64,000 nucleotides of DNA, from positions 186,001 through 250,000 of the forward strand of contig JBAHVR010000295.1 of NCBI GenBank assembly GCA_036898135.1, written 5' to 3'. Position 1 is the stretch's first letter. Each line of letters opens with the position of its first letter. A program made the translations under genes and the position numbers. Source of the DNA: Oncomelania hupensis. Its lineage: Eukaryota > Mollusca > Gastropoda > Littorinimorpha > Pomatiopsidae. Below, one piece after another: positions 1-11,665 of this stretch. The notes below the pieces were generated by a model. It did no database searches and was not told the DNA's origin. It saw nothing but the letters and a program-made list of their open reading frames with translations.

Positions 1-584
1 GATCCAGAAACTTCTACAGTAATATAGACCAAAGCACATTATCAACGTTATACAAAGCCTCTCCTAACAACAATGCAAACAGTAAAACAGTAAACAGTAA
101 ACTTTATTGTCCAAGTCTTTACAAAGTGGAAAAATGGCTTCCAGCGCCCAAGAAACAACAGAAAGACAAGAAGACAAGATGCCGTCACCCAACACACACA
201 CACACACAACACACACACCCATCACAACATCCCCCCTCACAACATCCCCATCACAACATCCCCATCACAACATCCCCCCAACTCAACATCCATACACGTG
301 AACGCAAGCACGCGCCCACCCCTGCCACGCCACACACACCCCCTCCACACGGACACACCGCCACACCCAACAACAGCACCCGCACGCGCACAGACAAACC
401 ACTCATGCTACAACCCATCACTACATTGACAATAATATATTCCGTTTGTCCATCTTCATCCCCCCCCCAACCCAAACTCAAATCAAAGGTAAATAAACTC
501 CATTATTGAATACTTTGCAAATCGAAACGATTAGATCTATCGTGCGCGCTTCCAACATACTTTCGTTCACGTTTCAACGTAACA
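1..584 (-). mobile_element. Partial LTR (family C) at window edge, interrupted by an insert
   Basis: This matches the LTRs at 27997-31182 and 55585-56186: the shared stretches are at 1-80 and about 480-584. It ends in GTAACA at 579-584, the same terminus as the other two copies. On the minus strand the LTR starts TGTTACG. Its other end lies outside the window. Bases about 81-478 are an insert absent from the other copies; the insert starts with repeated CAGTAAA units followed by TTTATTGTCC, which looks like the reverse complement of a LINE 3' end with a short-repeat tail. The rest of the insert is rich in CA and in ACAACATCCCC-like repeats. No coding capacity is visible. Confidence 0.7.
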
Positions 585-609
585 CAGAGGCGGAAACCCG
601 CTGCACAGT

Positions 610-840
610 GGGTCATTCATTCATAGGGGGTTGTTTCTTACTTATCATTGTTGATTATTATCATTCATTCATAGGGGGTTGTTTCTTACTTATCATTGTT
701 GATTATTATCATTCATTCATAGGGGGTTGTTTCTTACTTATCATTGTTGATTATTATCACTCATAGCCTAGTGGTTTGTTTCTTATTTATCATTGTTGAT
801 CATTATCATTCGTAGGGGGTTGTTTATTATTATTTGTAGA
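610..840. repeat. 48-bp tandem repeat array
   Basis: About four to five copies of a 48-bp unit, with core CATAGGGGGTTGTTTCTTAC and then TTATCATTGTTGATTATTAT. The first three copies are nearly identical and the last ones decay. The period is a multiple of three, so the array reads open in one frame; I do not regard that as a gene. From 840 to 1080 the sequence is AT-rich with no recognised feature; AATAAA occurs at about 1026. Confidence 0.85.
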
Positions 841-1079
841 GGTTATTTGGGCATTCTTAGGGGTTTAGTTTATCAGTTTTAGGAGTATAGTTGGTCGTAG
901 TTAAGGATCATTATTTAGTAGAACGTTAGGTTATTAATATTAATTAGTAGTTTGTGTTATAAGTGTATTGACTATTGTTTGAATATTATCCAAGTCTCCC
1001 CACCCTCTTGCCCCTGGAAGAGAGAAATAAAGAAGAATATTTAATTTTAAAGTTAAATTCAGTGTTATTTTATTCATTT

Positions 1080-1900
1080 TTTTAAATTTATTTTATCTTT
1101 ACATCTCTCCGTAATTCATGTGGGTGTGTGGGCGTATTTGTGCGTGGAAAAGTGAGATTGGACTTGAAAGGAGTATGAGTGTGTGAGCTAGACCATGTAA
1201 GGATGTTTGTTTAGTTGGTTTATCACTATCACTCTGGTACACATACATCACCCCTCTCCCTCTCTCTCTAACATGCATCTTCATCATCACCCTTGACCCA
1301 CTTTAGCAACAACAGCAACGACATTTCCCGTTTATGTATATAACAAGGAAATCATATGAAAATCATACAAAAATCGATAAAATACTATTCATCAAAATAC
1401 ACCCCTTGGGCCCCCCCCCCCCCTCCCCCATAATTCACCATCATTCATTCACGTACGCAGGCTCGGAGTGCACGCCACTGAAGAAATGAATTACAGGGTT
1501 TTGCTTACCTTATAAGTTCTCGGCCTGTGATAACCTCCCCAACACAGTACAACACAGCACAGTACAGTACACACTGGTTAGTTGAGTGTCAATTCGTTAT
1601 TTGGCTAATTGCTAGCTATGCGTTAGGACATCTCAATTATGGCGAAGAAATTGAGCCTTGGCAGGTGCCCAATCGAGGACTACACAACCTTAGGACAGAA
1701 CCCTACATTTATTTCCAATAAATGGCGATTACAATCCTCCTACCACAGACTTTTAGGCATTCTTACCCCGACGAGGACGTAAGACCTTGGGTGGTTCGAA
1801 ACACAACGAACAATCTACCCTTACAGAAGAACCTAATTCTCGTCTGACACACAGTCACAAAGTTACTTCTGTCTAAAGACTGACCTCTCGCAAAAAGCTT
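1080..1900. repeat. Dispersed repeat D, copy 1
   Basis: A diverged match to 36590-37400. Shared blocks include CAACAACA-rich sequence, ATCATATGAAAATCATAC-like text, CATCATTCATTCA, GCTCGGAGTGCA, CTCGGCCTGTGA and GACCTTGGGTGGTTC in the same order. No ORF of note. It may be an LTR or another non-coding part of a larger element; I cannot assign its class. Confidence 0.6.
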
Positions 1901-2616
1901 CACATCGACTCTGCCCTACTAAACACACACCAGGTCACAGGTAAACGTCGAGTCGAGCTCAGTAACCCCCCCTTCCTAGTTCAGCGTATGCCCTTTTCCC
2001 CGTTATGCACGTGGATCCAGAGATACTTACATTCTTTTATACGCAATAAAGAAAACTGCCGATCTATCTATATACACTACATAGTAGAGATGTGCAACTC
2101 TGCACAAAATATAACTATCTCTAATAATGCTGAAAACTCGTGTCGTCACATACAGTTTACACAGAAAGATTGGTGGGGTTAGTGTAGGAAGAGACGGAAA
2201 GAGAGAGTGTGTAATATTTGAAACACACAAAAAGATTTCTTACTTATAATAGTACTTCTTTTTTTTGTTAACAACCAAGAAACAAAGGCTTTTAACAGAA
2301 TATCAGATCAAAGATTAGATGTTTAGGTCTGCTGGAAGTAATTTTTGCTTAACAAGGTAGTCTTTAGTTGCCATAGATAATGTTGAAATTCCAACAAGCT
2401 TACCAATGTCTGCAAGATCCATTTTCCCTACTTCAAGGAGCGTCAGTTTAAAGTAGCTTGAAAAAAAGCCTTGAGTAGGATGAGACTACTAAATCACTAC
2501 TACAGCTGTTAATCCCCGTATTTATTATAATACAATTAAGGCTGGTGATTTATGTTTAGACAGTGCAGTAAGCCTATATAGATGTTCAATGTTTTTATAG
2601 GGCCTGTAGACTGCAG

Positions 2617-2674
<58 letters not shown>

Positions 2675-3429
2675 AGACAGCCTCCTTCTTATTGAGCATT
2701 CCTGTTGCCAATCTCAGTTTATTTCACAAAAAGCCAGCAAGCCAGTGTACTCTTTTTTTCTCTGTACCAAACCTACTGATATCTCTAAAAGAGAGACATG
2801 GTCTTATAATGTGACTCATCCATTGTGTAGGAGTAATTTCAACAACAATATGTATTAATATCCCCGAGAATTATCTATTGTTTAACTAAATAAGTAATTT
2901 AGATATAAGTAAGTTAGATAATTTATTTATAAGGTGACTTTTTAACTTACAGTTGACTTATTATGACTTACAGTTGACTTAAGTTGTCTTAATAGGTAAC
3001 TTAATAAAGTAACCTTTGTAATTACATAAGTCAGTTCACTGGCAATATTAAGAATTTTGTATGTTTCAATTTAACTATGTAACTTTAAAAAAGTTACTTT
3101 CTCAATAACAGAAGTACCTTATAATTGGTTGATCTGTTTTAAGAATTAATTTTGCGTGTTTATGTGATTTAAGTTGTTCTTTCAATTTAATTCTTTCTTC
3201 TTTGGATTCAATGACATCATTTTCTTTTAAACACATGTCAAAGCTGTCACAATCTTTAGCATAAAATAAACAAACGAATTTTAAATGTTTGCAAAAATCC
3301 TTAAAATAGATTTATATGAGTATCAAAACACTTATACCGGCATGTAAACTACTAAAAGCTAACTTGCATACAGTGTTCTGTTTTAATACAATGTCCTTCT
3401 TTGAGATGCAAGCAATCATCAATAATACC
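1901..3429. other. Non-coding AT-rich stretch with a (CT)n tract
   Basis: No gene or recognisable element. A (CT)n microsatellite lies at about 2620-2670, interrupted once by TTT. The segment 2930-3120 is rich in short TTAACTTAC/GACTTA motifs in loose repetition. Confidence 0.6.
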
Positions 3430-4990
3430 AACATTACATTACATTACATTACATTACATGATTATTGCTTTAGGTCCAGCGGACTCTTCCGAGCCAAATC
3501 AGGACCAGAGAGATGTTATCTTAAAATTATATAAAATGATTCAAATTTTAAAAAAAAAACAGGCCTGTTACTCCTAAATACTCAAACAAACTTTCACATG
3601 CAACCTCCTGAAAAATCTTATTTAAAACTGATGTATTAAATATTCGTTCTCTTTCTGTAATCAAATCACTAAATTCAGTCGTACCAATAAAATCTAACCA
3701 ACACAAAACAAGACATAAAACAAACCAAAATCATGTAAAAATTGAAACAGGTGTTGATCGTTGCATACTTTAAAAATCTCTTTAAAAGGTATTGAACCAA
3801 AATATCTTTCTCTCTCCTCAAACAGATCAGCACATTCAGACATTACATGGAGAACGGAAAAGGATTTATCACATGCAAAGCACCATGGTGGTTCTTCTCC
3901 TTTTAAAAGGAAACTGTGGGTGACATAAGTATGCCCAATATGAAGGCGAGACAAAACTGTTTCTTCTTTGCGAGTGGATGCAAAGTTAGGGTCAGAAGCT
4001 GACAAATCGGGAAGAATTTGAAATAATTTATTATTGGTATGGCAAGACCAGTCAGTCTGCCACAGCCGTATACAATAAGATCCAGTCATATAACGCAGGT
4101 CAGAGTGAGGAATAAATTGGAAAATCTCTGAAGATAAAATCAAGATACAGAGCTTCTTTAGCTGCTTTGTCCACTGCAATGTTGCCAAAGATGCCCATGT
4201 GACCAGGGACCCACATAAAAACTATCTTTTTACCCTCAGAAACAGGTTGTATATGGAGGTCATGTAACTCTGCCAGAAAAGGGTGTGATATCTTTCTCAT
4301 GGAAAGAGCCTGAAGTGCTGACAGTGAATCAGACATGATTAAAAACGAGGTTCTTTTGGACTGATAAATCTGTTTCAATTCATGCTAGATGAATTGCCTT
4401 GAGCTCAGCCGGAAAAAAACCCCACAAAAATCAGGTAGACGCTGTTGCAAAGGCTGGTCTAGGTGTCTCCCAGAGACTGACGCAGCAGCAATTGAGTCTC
4501 CTTTGATCCGTCTGTAAAACGTTTTTCATATCCTGGGTATAAAGCACACTGTTCTAAATAAAGTTGGTTATAGACGGTTTCAGATGTGTTGTTTTTGAGG
4601 AAAGCGGACAACTGCCAATCAATGTTTGGGGTATGTAATTTCCATGGAGTTCGAAGCTCATCATCATTGATGGAAGCAACATCAATGACTGCTTTTTCCA
4701 AGTGAGCCTGCATTCTGATGCCAAACGGAGGAATTGTGTTAGGTTTGGCTTCAAATTTCTGAACAAAATCTGGATTGAGAACACGGTCATAAGCAGGGTT
4801 CATGGGATCAGTTTTTAATTTTAAATAGTAATTCAATGACAATTTTGTACGTCTCAGCTCCAGCGGAGGTTCGTTAGCTTCCACGTAAAGGCTTTCACAA
4901 GGGGAGGCGCGAAAAGCACCCAAAGCAATGCGTAATGCCTGATGAGCAACTATATCTAACATTTTATGATAAGACTTTCGAGCCGCGGCT
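3430..4990 (-). mobile_element. I/Nimb-like LINE, 3' part with RNase H
   Basis: A 5'-truncated, frameshifted non-LTR retrotransposon. Reading the minus strand from 4990: the post-RT region typical of this family (HQALRIALGAF, then SLYVEANEPPLELRR), a broken RNase H domain starting with TDGSK near 4500, its middle (DSLSALQAL near 4300) and the WVPGHMGIFGN motif near 4190. Then comes a cysteine/histidine motif near 3850-3950 (WCFACDK followed by HVMSEC). The C-terminus ends at 3694. The 3' UTR ends in the box TCCGCTGGACCTAAAGCAAT (3461-3480) and a (TGTAA)n tail at about 3432-3460. RNase H in these elements removes RNA from the RNA/DNA hybrid. The upstream RT is missing, replaced by a Rex1-like fragment. 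Confidence 0.8.
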
Positions 4991-5451
4991 TTCCTGATGT
5001 TCAACCGGCGGAAAATGGTCTCGACGAGAGCGCTTTCAATTTCGTACTGCTCAGTGTCGCCGGCCTCAGCAGCTTGCTCTCTAAGGCGCGACATAACGTC
5101 ATCGATTTCAGAATGCATGTCATCCCTCTCGAACCGGCAGTAAAACGTATTAACTCCTCGGAGAAGCACGCTTGCTCATCGAGGAGGAGACCCATCAGAA
5201 GGCGGTTTTGCCTTGGCCTGTCTGGTCAGAGTTTTTGCCCCTCGCCAAGCATCAGCGAGGCTACCGTTGTGAAACTGCGCTTCGACCTTTTCTTTATACA
5301 GGTGTTTCGGTCCTTTGATCTCTCTGCGCAGTTTGCTTAGCACTTGCACTCGCTGTCGCAGGGTTCGATCTCCGGTCTGAAACGCGACCTTCTTTTCACT
5401 GAGCGTTGCCTTCAAAGACTTGGAAATCCAGGGTTTATTTTTAGAAAACAC
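4985..5451 (-). mobile_element. Rex1-like LINE fragment (EN-RT linker)
   Basis: The minus strand from 5451 encodes PWISKSLKATLSEKKVAF, then a basic helical stretch, an AWRGAKTLTR motif and, after one stop near 5174, NTFYCRFE. This is the linker between endonuclease and reverse transcriptase typical of Rex1/Babar-type LINEs. It is fused head-on to the I-like LINE at about 4985-4990, so the long reading frame across the join (5169-4459) is chimeric. No catalytic RT residues remain. Confidence 0.65.
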
Positions 5452-5456
5452 TTTGA

Positions 5457-5636
5457 CAGAAGAAGAGGGAGACCGAAAAAGAGGTGGGATGACAACATTC
5501 GAGAATGGACTGGTTTGACACTGAGCGAAGCCATCAGGGTTGCTGAGGACAGAGAAAGATGGAGTATGCTGGTTAAACGATCACCTGTGGTGCCCCTACG
5601 ACCTCCGGGTTACGGGACAGGATAGGATAGGATGGG
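5457..5636 (+). mobile_element. RTE-like LINE 3' end (copy R1)
   Basis: A short 3' fragment encoding the conserved C-terminus (RRGRPKKRWDDNIREWTG, then RVAEDRERW). It ends TACGGGACAGGATAGGATAG, a short GGATA-repeat tail shared with five other copies in this window. It starts exactly where the Rex1-like fragment stops. The family assignment (an endonuclease/RT LINE often labelled RTE-like or craniofacial-development-protein-2-like in invertebrate genomes) is from remembered motifs, not a search. Confidence 0.75.
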
Positions 5637-5639
5637 ACT

Positions 5640-6399
5640 TTGACACATTTAGCTGGAATGACGATATCTTCACAAAACATCCACAGCCTTATTCACTCTT
5701 GCGCATGAATCGGTCAACACATTCCAATCAGATCAGTGCACTCAAAACATCCTTGCAACTCTTCCGCACTCTCATTCATCCACACTCTGACAGTTTCCTT
5801 TACAACAGGTTCGGTTTTGATTTTTGGCGGGTAGGAAGGAACAAGATGTATAGTATTGTGTTAAGATTTTCCAATGGCAGGCAGAACAAAAGATTTATAA
5901 ACATAGGGTTTATTTCCATAACACAAGGAATACAGTCTTATCAATGCGGGTGGGTTTAGTGACGTATTGTTGAAATAGGGGCAGATAAGAGTTCAGGGTA
6001 TAGTGTTTGAGATCACCAGTAATGAAGTTGGGTGCATCAGGGGAGATAAGCTGAATTTCCCTAACGACAGCGAATTGTGTAGCAGCGCGGGTGGGGTTGG
6101 CATGAGGTATACACAACAGTGACAAAAAAAAAAAAGCCCGAACCGACGAGACAAGTAGCGAGGTCGAAGCGAAACATTTATCAGATCTAGGTCGCTAGTG
6201 TTCAACTTTGCCCTGTGAGTTCGGGCACTGAAGAGAATAGACCCAACGTTTCCCGGCGTGTCGTAAGAGGCGAATAACAGTGATGTAAACACGGCATCAC
6301 TGGGAGAAATTTTTCTAAACAGAAGTCACCTATTAAACTAAGGTTGGAAAACTATTTTGCAGCATGAACAACCAACGACTAGTAAGCCTACATGTGCAT
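5640..6399. other. Unassigned sequence
   Basis: No gene recognised. Short open frames on either strand lack codon structure or known motifs. A GTGTCGTAAGAGGCGAATAAC phrase near 6257-6277 is of a kind I associate with dispersed invertebrate repeats, so this may be repeat debris. Confidence 0.4.
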
Positions 6400-6613
6400 A
6401 ACAGCCACAGTTTTTGGACCTTAGAAACACTTGCTTGCTTGATTGATTGATTGTTGCTTTAGGTCCAGCGGACTCTAACGAGCCAAATCAGGACAGTTAA
6501 AAAAGAAACACTTGCTTGATGCTGTCAAAAGGAGAACATGACCAAGCTATGCCAGTTTTCTCCTTTTGACAGCATCAAGCAAGTATTTCAAAGGTCCAGA
6601 AACTGTGACTGTT
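6400..6613. repeat. Foldback / inverted repeat interrupted by a LINE scrap
   Basis: Left arm 6400-6536 and right arm 6558-6613 are reverse complements (for example CAGTTTTTGGACCTT against AAGGTCCAGAAACTG, and CTGTCAAAAGGAGAA against TTCTCCTTTTGACAG), with a 21-base loop. The left arm is longer only because it holds an insertion: bases 6438-6503 are a LINE 3'-end fragment flanked by AGAAACACTTGCTTG at 6423-6437 and 6504-6518. Without that insert each arm is about 55-60 bp. Confidence 0.85.
6438..6503 (-). mobile_element. 66-bp I-like LINE 3'-end insertion with 15-bp TSD
   Basis: On the minus strand it carries the family's terminal box (TCCGCTGGACCTAAAGCAAC) and a TCAA-repeat tail. The flanking direct repeat AGAAACACTTGCTTG is perfect. 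This is a minimal, dead-on-arrival retrotransposition event. Confidence 0.85.
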
Positions 6614-6681
6614 GCAACAGTCTCGCTGCGAAAAAAGTTTATTACCTAGTAATATTGGTTTTAAATGGTGTATATTACTCC

Positions 6682-6997
6682 CTCGGATGAGAGTATAAAC
6701 CGAGGTCTAGACTGTATCGCATACATTCCATCATAACGGACTTTAAAGATCATGACGCTCATGTCCTAGATGGGTGAGTGCCGGTGACAAGAACACACCC
6801 AGCATGCCCTTAGGTCCTTCTCCCCAATCCCTGGCAGCCCAGGATGGTGCTCAGTTGTCTGGAGCGTTATTACGATGCGCCCAAAGGCTGCAAGTTGGCG
6901 CCTCGGGCGGTTTGAGTTAGATCCTGTATCGGCCAGCGCCTTGAGTCGCCAACGGCATATATGTGCGCTATACAAATTCCCAATAATAATATGCATG

Positions 6998-7065
<68 letters not shown>
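6682..7065 (+). repeat. SINE-like repeat S, copy 1
   Basis: Starts CGGATGAGAGTATAAACCGA, passes GGACTTTAAAGATC, GACGCTCATGTCCTAGA and GGGTGAGTGCCGGT, and ends TGTGCGCTATACAAATTC followed by an (AAT)n tail at 6999-7065. The same block occurs at 12791-13153, 13551-14965 and, inverted, at 39685-39990. I see no clear tRNA-type A/B boxes, so the class is uncertain (SINE or other non-autonomous element). Confidence 0.8.
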
Positions 7066-7067
<2 letters not shown>

Positions 7068-8189
7068 TATTACCAGCCTGCAAAGCATAATTCTATGTCA
7101 AGAAATAAAGTGATAAAACAAGTAAAATTATCACTTACCTGCCATTCGGATTGCAAGTTCAGTACAGACAAAATATCGATTTGAATGGAGCCAGCGGGCC
7201 AGGGCAACTGGTGTTATTCCTAACTGCAAAGCCTTTTTGGTATGCCTGTGTCCGTATGTACACTAACGGCAAATATAAACCCACACTAGGGATTTTTAAG
7301 AAGGTCGAAAATTATATGATATAACTATTGTAAAGGGAAGTACCGAGAATGAGGTGGAATGAGGTTGACCAAATTTGCATTGTACGTGTTTCTCATTGAA
7401 ATCTATATTGCATCAAAGAATCATAAGTTCAATAATAACTTGGGAAAAAGTAAAATTTTGTAAATACATTATTTTTTTTACTAACATTTGTTGACCCTGT
7501 GACCTTGATCTTGAAGTGAAGTCATTCATCTACTGATAAGTTATGAGACCTCGTGTATATACATTATCTTACCAAGTTTGGTTGTGATAGTTTAAATAGG
7601 TTCTGAGATATTAATCCACTTGCAAATTTTGCACAGGCAGATGGCGGACTGACAGACGGACGGACGTACAATTTTTTAAATGTAATTTTTGGACTATTTA
7701 GGACTCATCTCGCACAGATATACAAAAATCTATTAAAAATTGTTTCAATACATAGACTCACATTGCTATGCATGTGAGTCAAAAATGTTTAAAGCACGTT
7801 AATGTGAGTTCAATTTGATGTCCAGATATATAATATATGACCTGCGCGATATCTCGACGAGAACCGCCTACTTCTGTACCTTAGACTTGAGCCCTTCTTT
7901 TCATGTTTACGGCCCATCAAATTTTCTCAACAAATTAAATTTCTGGGTATTATTTTTTTTACAAGGCAAGGCAAATTTATTCCAGAAAAAAAACATTAAG
8001 GGCACATGGACACGGTTAAAATAATATACACAAACATGCACAATAATGAATTAACGTTTTAGATTTAAATAAAACTTTTAAATTATTTATTTATACAGCG
8101 GAATAGCGTGGAGTGGGGTACAGCAAACTGACTGCGTGGAGTGGAGTACAGTAAACTGACTTTTCTTCCGCACATTAAATAGGAAAAGC
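7066..8189. other. AT-rich unassigned stretch
   Basis: No gene. The segment 7490-7700 (GACCTTGATCTTGAAGTGAA ... GACTGACAGACGGACGGACG) has the look of a dispersed molluscan repeat, but there is no second copy of that exact block here. The rest is low-complexity AT-rich DNA. Confidence 0.4.
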
Positions 8190-9385
8190 TGCCAGAAAGG
8201 TCTTAATACTTTGAAAGTTATCAGCCACAAAGACTGGGAAGCAGGCAAGCAAACTCTGCTCCTCCTCAATCATTCTCTGATACGCTCTAAATTGGATTAT
8301 GGTAGCATTGTATTTGGCCCTGCTATGAAACCCTATTTGAAAGCCTTGGATCCAATCCATCATCAAGGTCTTCGGATCTGCCTGGGGGCGTTTCGCACTT
8401 CCCCCTAAGGAAAATCTCTACGCTGATGCTTGCGAACCTCTCTTGGAGATCCGCAGGGTTCAGCTCGCCATGAATTATTTTCTCAAATTTAAAGCTAACC
8501 ATACGATTGTGTTCTTAACCTATTATTCACACTTCAATACTCCAACAAACCGACAGAAGTTCCTCCTTTTGGTCTCAGAATACTTCCTCACTTTGATACT
8601 CCAGGCACATATATTGACTCTGTTAAGGACGACCAGCAAAACGGAGGTTGGAGATTGCTCTATCCCCTATGCTGACTGTGCCTTCGTGATCTGCAAGGGC
8701 ATCTGACATGATGCGCTCTAAGAAGATGTTGAAAAGGGTTGGAGAGAATAGGCATCTTTGACGCACACCGATTGTTGTTTTGAACCAGTTCCCGATGGCG
8801 CGGTTGTGGAGGACTGCACAGGACTGCACTGGTAGCCTTGTCATACAGGTGCTGTATCAAAGGTTTTCCAGTTTGTTCCATACTCTGACCTCCGTTGTAC
8901 GACTGGCTCTTATTGTAAACGGCTCTGGCAGACCAAAAGGTCAAATTAAATCAATAACAAACTATTTCAAATTTTCCGGATTTGTCTACTTCTTTGCCTA
9001 ACTTTGCGTCCACTCGCAAGGAAGAAACTGTTTGGGGCCGCCTTCATATTGGGCATACTTATGCCAACCATAGGTTCTTTTTGAAAGGAGAACCACTGTG
9101 TTGCTTTGCGTGTGACAAATTCTTTCCGTCCGCCATTTTGTGTCTGAATATGTTGATCTGGTTGATGAGAGAGAAAGGTATTTTGGTTCGATACCTTTTA
9201 ATGAAATTTAAAATTTTGCAATGGTCAAAACTTGTTTACATTTGTACGTGATGTTGGCTAGCTTTACGTACATCTTTTATCATATTTTAATGTCAGCTGT
9301 CTAGTCTGGTTTTTAATAGTTTTGCGTGATCCTGATACGGCTCTTAGCAGTCCGCTGGACCCTATAAACATTGATTATTTAAATC
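8190..9385 (+). mobile_element. I/Nimb-like LINE, post-RT part, interrupted
   Basis: Plus-strand pieces encode RSKLDYGSIVFGPA and HQGLRICLGAFRTSP (8280-8405), then frameshifted sequence, and after an inserted RTE-like fragment (8646-8945) resume with PNFASTRKEETVWGRLHIGH and CFACDK (8990-9120). The 3' UTR ends with AGTCCGCTGGACCCTATAAA (9348-9367) before TTGATTATTT. This ties the short GTCCGCTGGACC boxes found elsewhere in the window to this LINE family. Stops and frameshifts make it inactive. Confidence 0.75.
8646..8945 (-). mobile_element. RTE-like LINE fragment (copy R4)
   Basis: The minus strand encodes AIGNWFKTTIGVRQRC, FSPTLFNIFLERIMSDAL and EGTVSIGDRAISNLRFA, the RT palm region just before the catalytic FADD box. 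It is inserted in the I-like LINE. The GVRQGC motif reads GVRQRC here, and the frame is broken at both ends. Confidence 0.7.
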
Positions 9386-10090
9386 TAAAATTTAAAAAAA
9401 CGCACACAGAAGGAAGGGATGTTGCCCCATAAATTATGCCTTTTGGGGAGCGCTCGCATGCATAATCGGTTTCACTTATGTTCAAGCACTTTACACAGTT
9501 CTTGAAAACAACCTCTCTTTTTAGTCACACAATAAATGTTGTGGAAATATTTTAAATCATAGGGGTCCCTACAATGGTGCCAATAGGGTGGGTGTCGGGA
9601 AATAGAGCTGAGCAAAGCCCATATGGCTCACTGGCTCTTTATCAAATTTGTAATATTTAACCTGAAAATGGGTGCCCAGGAAAAAAACAAACACGAAACG
9701 AAACAATGGAATTAAAATGAGTAATAACAATACAATCTTTCGATACTCTTAACCTTGACCTCCGGCTCCACAAACACTTATTAAATAAACTGCAACAAAA
9801 ATTGTATTATACCAAAATGATCAAATAAACTACAACAAAAATTGTATTATACCACACACAAAAAACAATGACCTTGGTGTAGCCGAGCAGATTATCTGAC
9901 TCCCAACACTGGACCAGATACTCCACACTATGAGACACTCAAAGTCAAACTAAGAACGAGGGGACAAACTCTCTCTGGCAGCCTCTAGGGAGACAATCTC
10001 TCCCAAGCGTGACTAGCCACCTTCCACATTGATATGCCCTTTACCTTAAGTGACATGACCTTGGGATGACCTTTACCTTCATGTGACCTC
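9386..10090. repeat. Family E repeat, copy 1, and unassigned sequence
   Basis: 9655-10085 shares text with 16800-17110: ATGGGTGCCCAG/ATTGTTGCCCAG, CTTGACCTCCGGCTCC against CTTGACTTCTGGCTCC, AAATAAACTACAACAAAA and TTGTATTATACCAC. A 40-bp piece (AAATAAACT(G/A)CAACAAAAAT) is duplicated in tandem at 9784 and 9826. Many TGACCTT hexamers. No coding potential. Confidence 0.6.
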
Positions 10091-10091
10091 T

Positions 10092-10674
10092 GAGGTTCCT
10101 ATCCTATCCTATCCCGTAACTCGAAGGTCGTAGGGGCACCACAGATGATTGTTAAACCAGCGTATTCCATCTTTCTCGGTCCTCAGCAACCCTCATGGCT
10201 TCGCTCAGTGTCAAGCCAGTCCATTCTCGAATGTTTTCCTCCCACCTCTTTTTCTGTCTCCCTCTTCTCCTGCCTCCTTGCACCGTGTCTTGCAGAATGG
10301 TTTTTGCAAGGCCAGATGCTCTGGTGATGTGGCCATACCATCGGAGTTTCCGTTTCTTCACCACTGTGAGCATGTCATCGTGTTGTCCAATGGCTTGTGT
10401 GATGGTCTGTCGGATTTCGTTGTTGGTGATGTGCTGGGTATAGAAAATGCCCAGAAGTCTTCTGTAGCACTTCATCTCAATGCTTTATATTCTTCGTTAT
10501 AGATCTGCTGTGAGGGTTCATGTTTCGCAAGCGTATAGGAAGATGGAGATGACAAGGGAGCGCAGCAGCCTTATCTTGGAATGTAGACTGAAGGTCCTGT
10601 CTTTCCAAATGGGCTTCAACTTTGTCAGGGCAGCAGTTGTTTGTGCTATCCTATAGAGGACTTTCTGTCGGGAC
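10092..10674 (-). mobile_element. RTE-like LINE 3' part (copy R2, downstream half)
   Basis: Minus strand: SLVISIFLYACETWTLTADL near 10510-10550, then MKCYRRLLGIFYTQHITNNE, RKLRWYGHITRASGLAKTIL and the KKRWEENIREWTG C-terminus. The 3' end is CTCGAAGGTCG-side sequence closing with a GGATA-repeat tail at 10092-10117. It continues upstream at 12541-12725; the two halves are separated by a TIR element that duplicated TGTCGGGAC. Confidence 0.8.
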
Positions 10675-11164
10675 GCAAACTTGTTTTTTCCAAACTAGTT
10701 CCAGTCATTCGCCCAAAAAGGCAATCACCGAAGTCGAACGAAGCTCTCCGATGTGTTACGAAATTATGCTTGCATGACTACGACTAGTTGACATTAAAAA
10801 TGATCGCTGTTGCTTCTAATTCTGTTCGATTTACACAGATTATACACAGGTTAGCATTTCACAACGGTATACTTTGTTATTATCGACCATATTTAAAAGT
10901 TGCGTTCCTTGATTTGCATTTTGTTAGTTCTCAGCAGTAGGCTAATAATAGTATTCCCCATTTCCTGCCTAGAACCAAGTAGACACTGTTATACAGTATA
11001 CATAGGCTTAATTTACATTAGACCTGTATTGTTTGTTTTATACGTAAATACATGTATAAACTATATATATTCTAATCAATAATATTTAGACCTATACTTT
11101 ATAATATTTGAATCTTTAAATTTCCGGAGAAGGACGAGTAGGCTAAGCAAATTTTTTGTTTAAT

Positions 11165-11360
11165 AACTCGAGATCAGAGTTCAAGTAATAGTTAGTTATT
11201 CATTGCTTACAGGGTCCAGCGGACTACAAAGAGCCGAATCAGGACCACAAAATCAAGACAACTCGAGATCAGAGTTAAATTAATAGCTAATTAGTTATTC
11301 GTTGCTTACAGGGTCCAGTGGACTACAAAGAGCCGAATCAGGACCACAAAATCAAGACCA
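11165..11360. repeat. Tandem duplication containing LINE 3'-end box
   Basis: Two copies of a roughly 95-100 bp block starting AACTCGAGATCAGAGTT (11165 and 11260), each containing GCTTACAGGGTCCAG(C/T)GGAC, then AAAGAGCCGAATCAGGACCA. The box is the reverse complement of the I-like LINE 3' end, so an inserted scrap was duplicated together with its flank. Confidence 0.8.
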
Positions 11361-11372
11361 CAACTTCGCTAG

Positions 11373-11665
<293 letters not shown>

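Noticed and set aside
626..766. Repeated 16-residue peptide (HSFIGGCFLLIIVDYY)
   Set aside because: Translation of the 48-bp tandem repeat; no start context and no further coding sequence.
6766..7090. Poly-Asn, poly-Tyr and poly-Leu frames
   Set aside because: These read through the (AAT)n tail of SINE-like copy 1; the same holds at 11485-11670 and 12888-13187.
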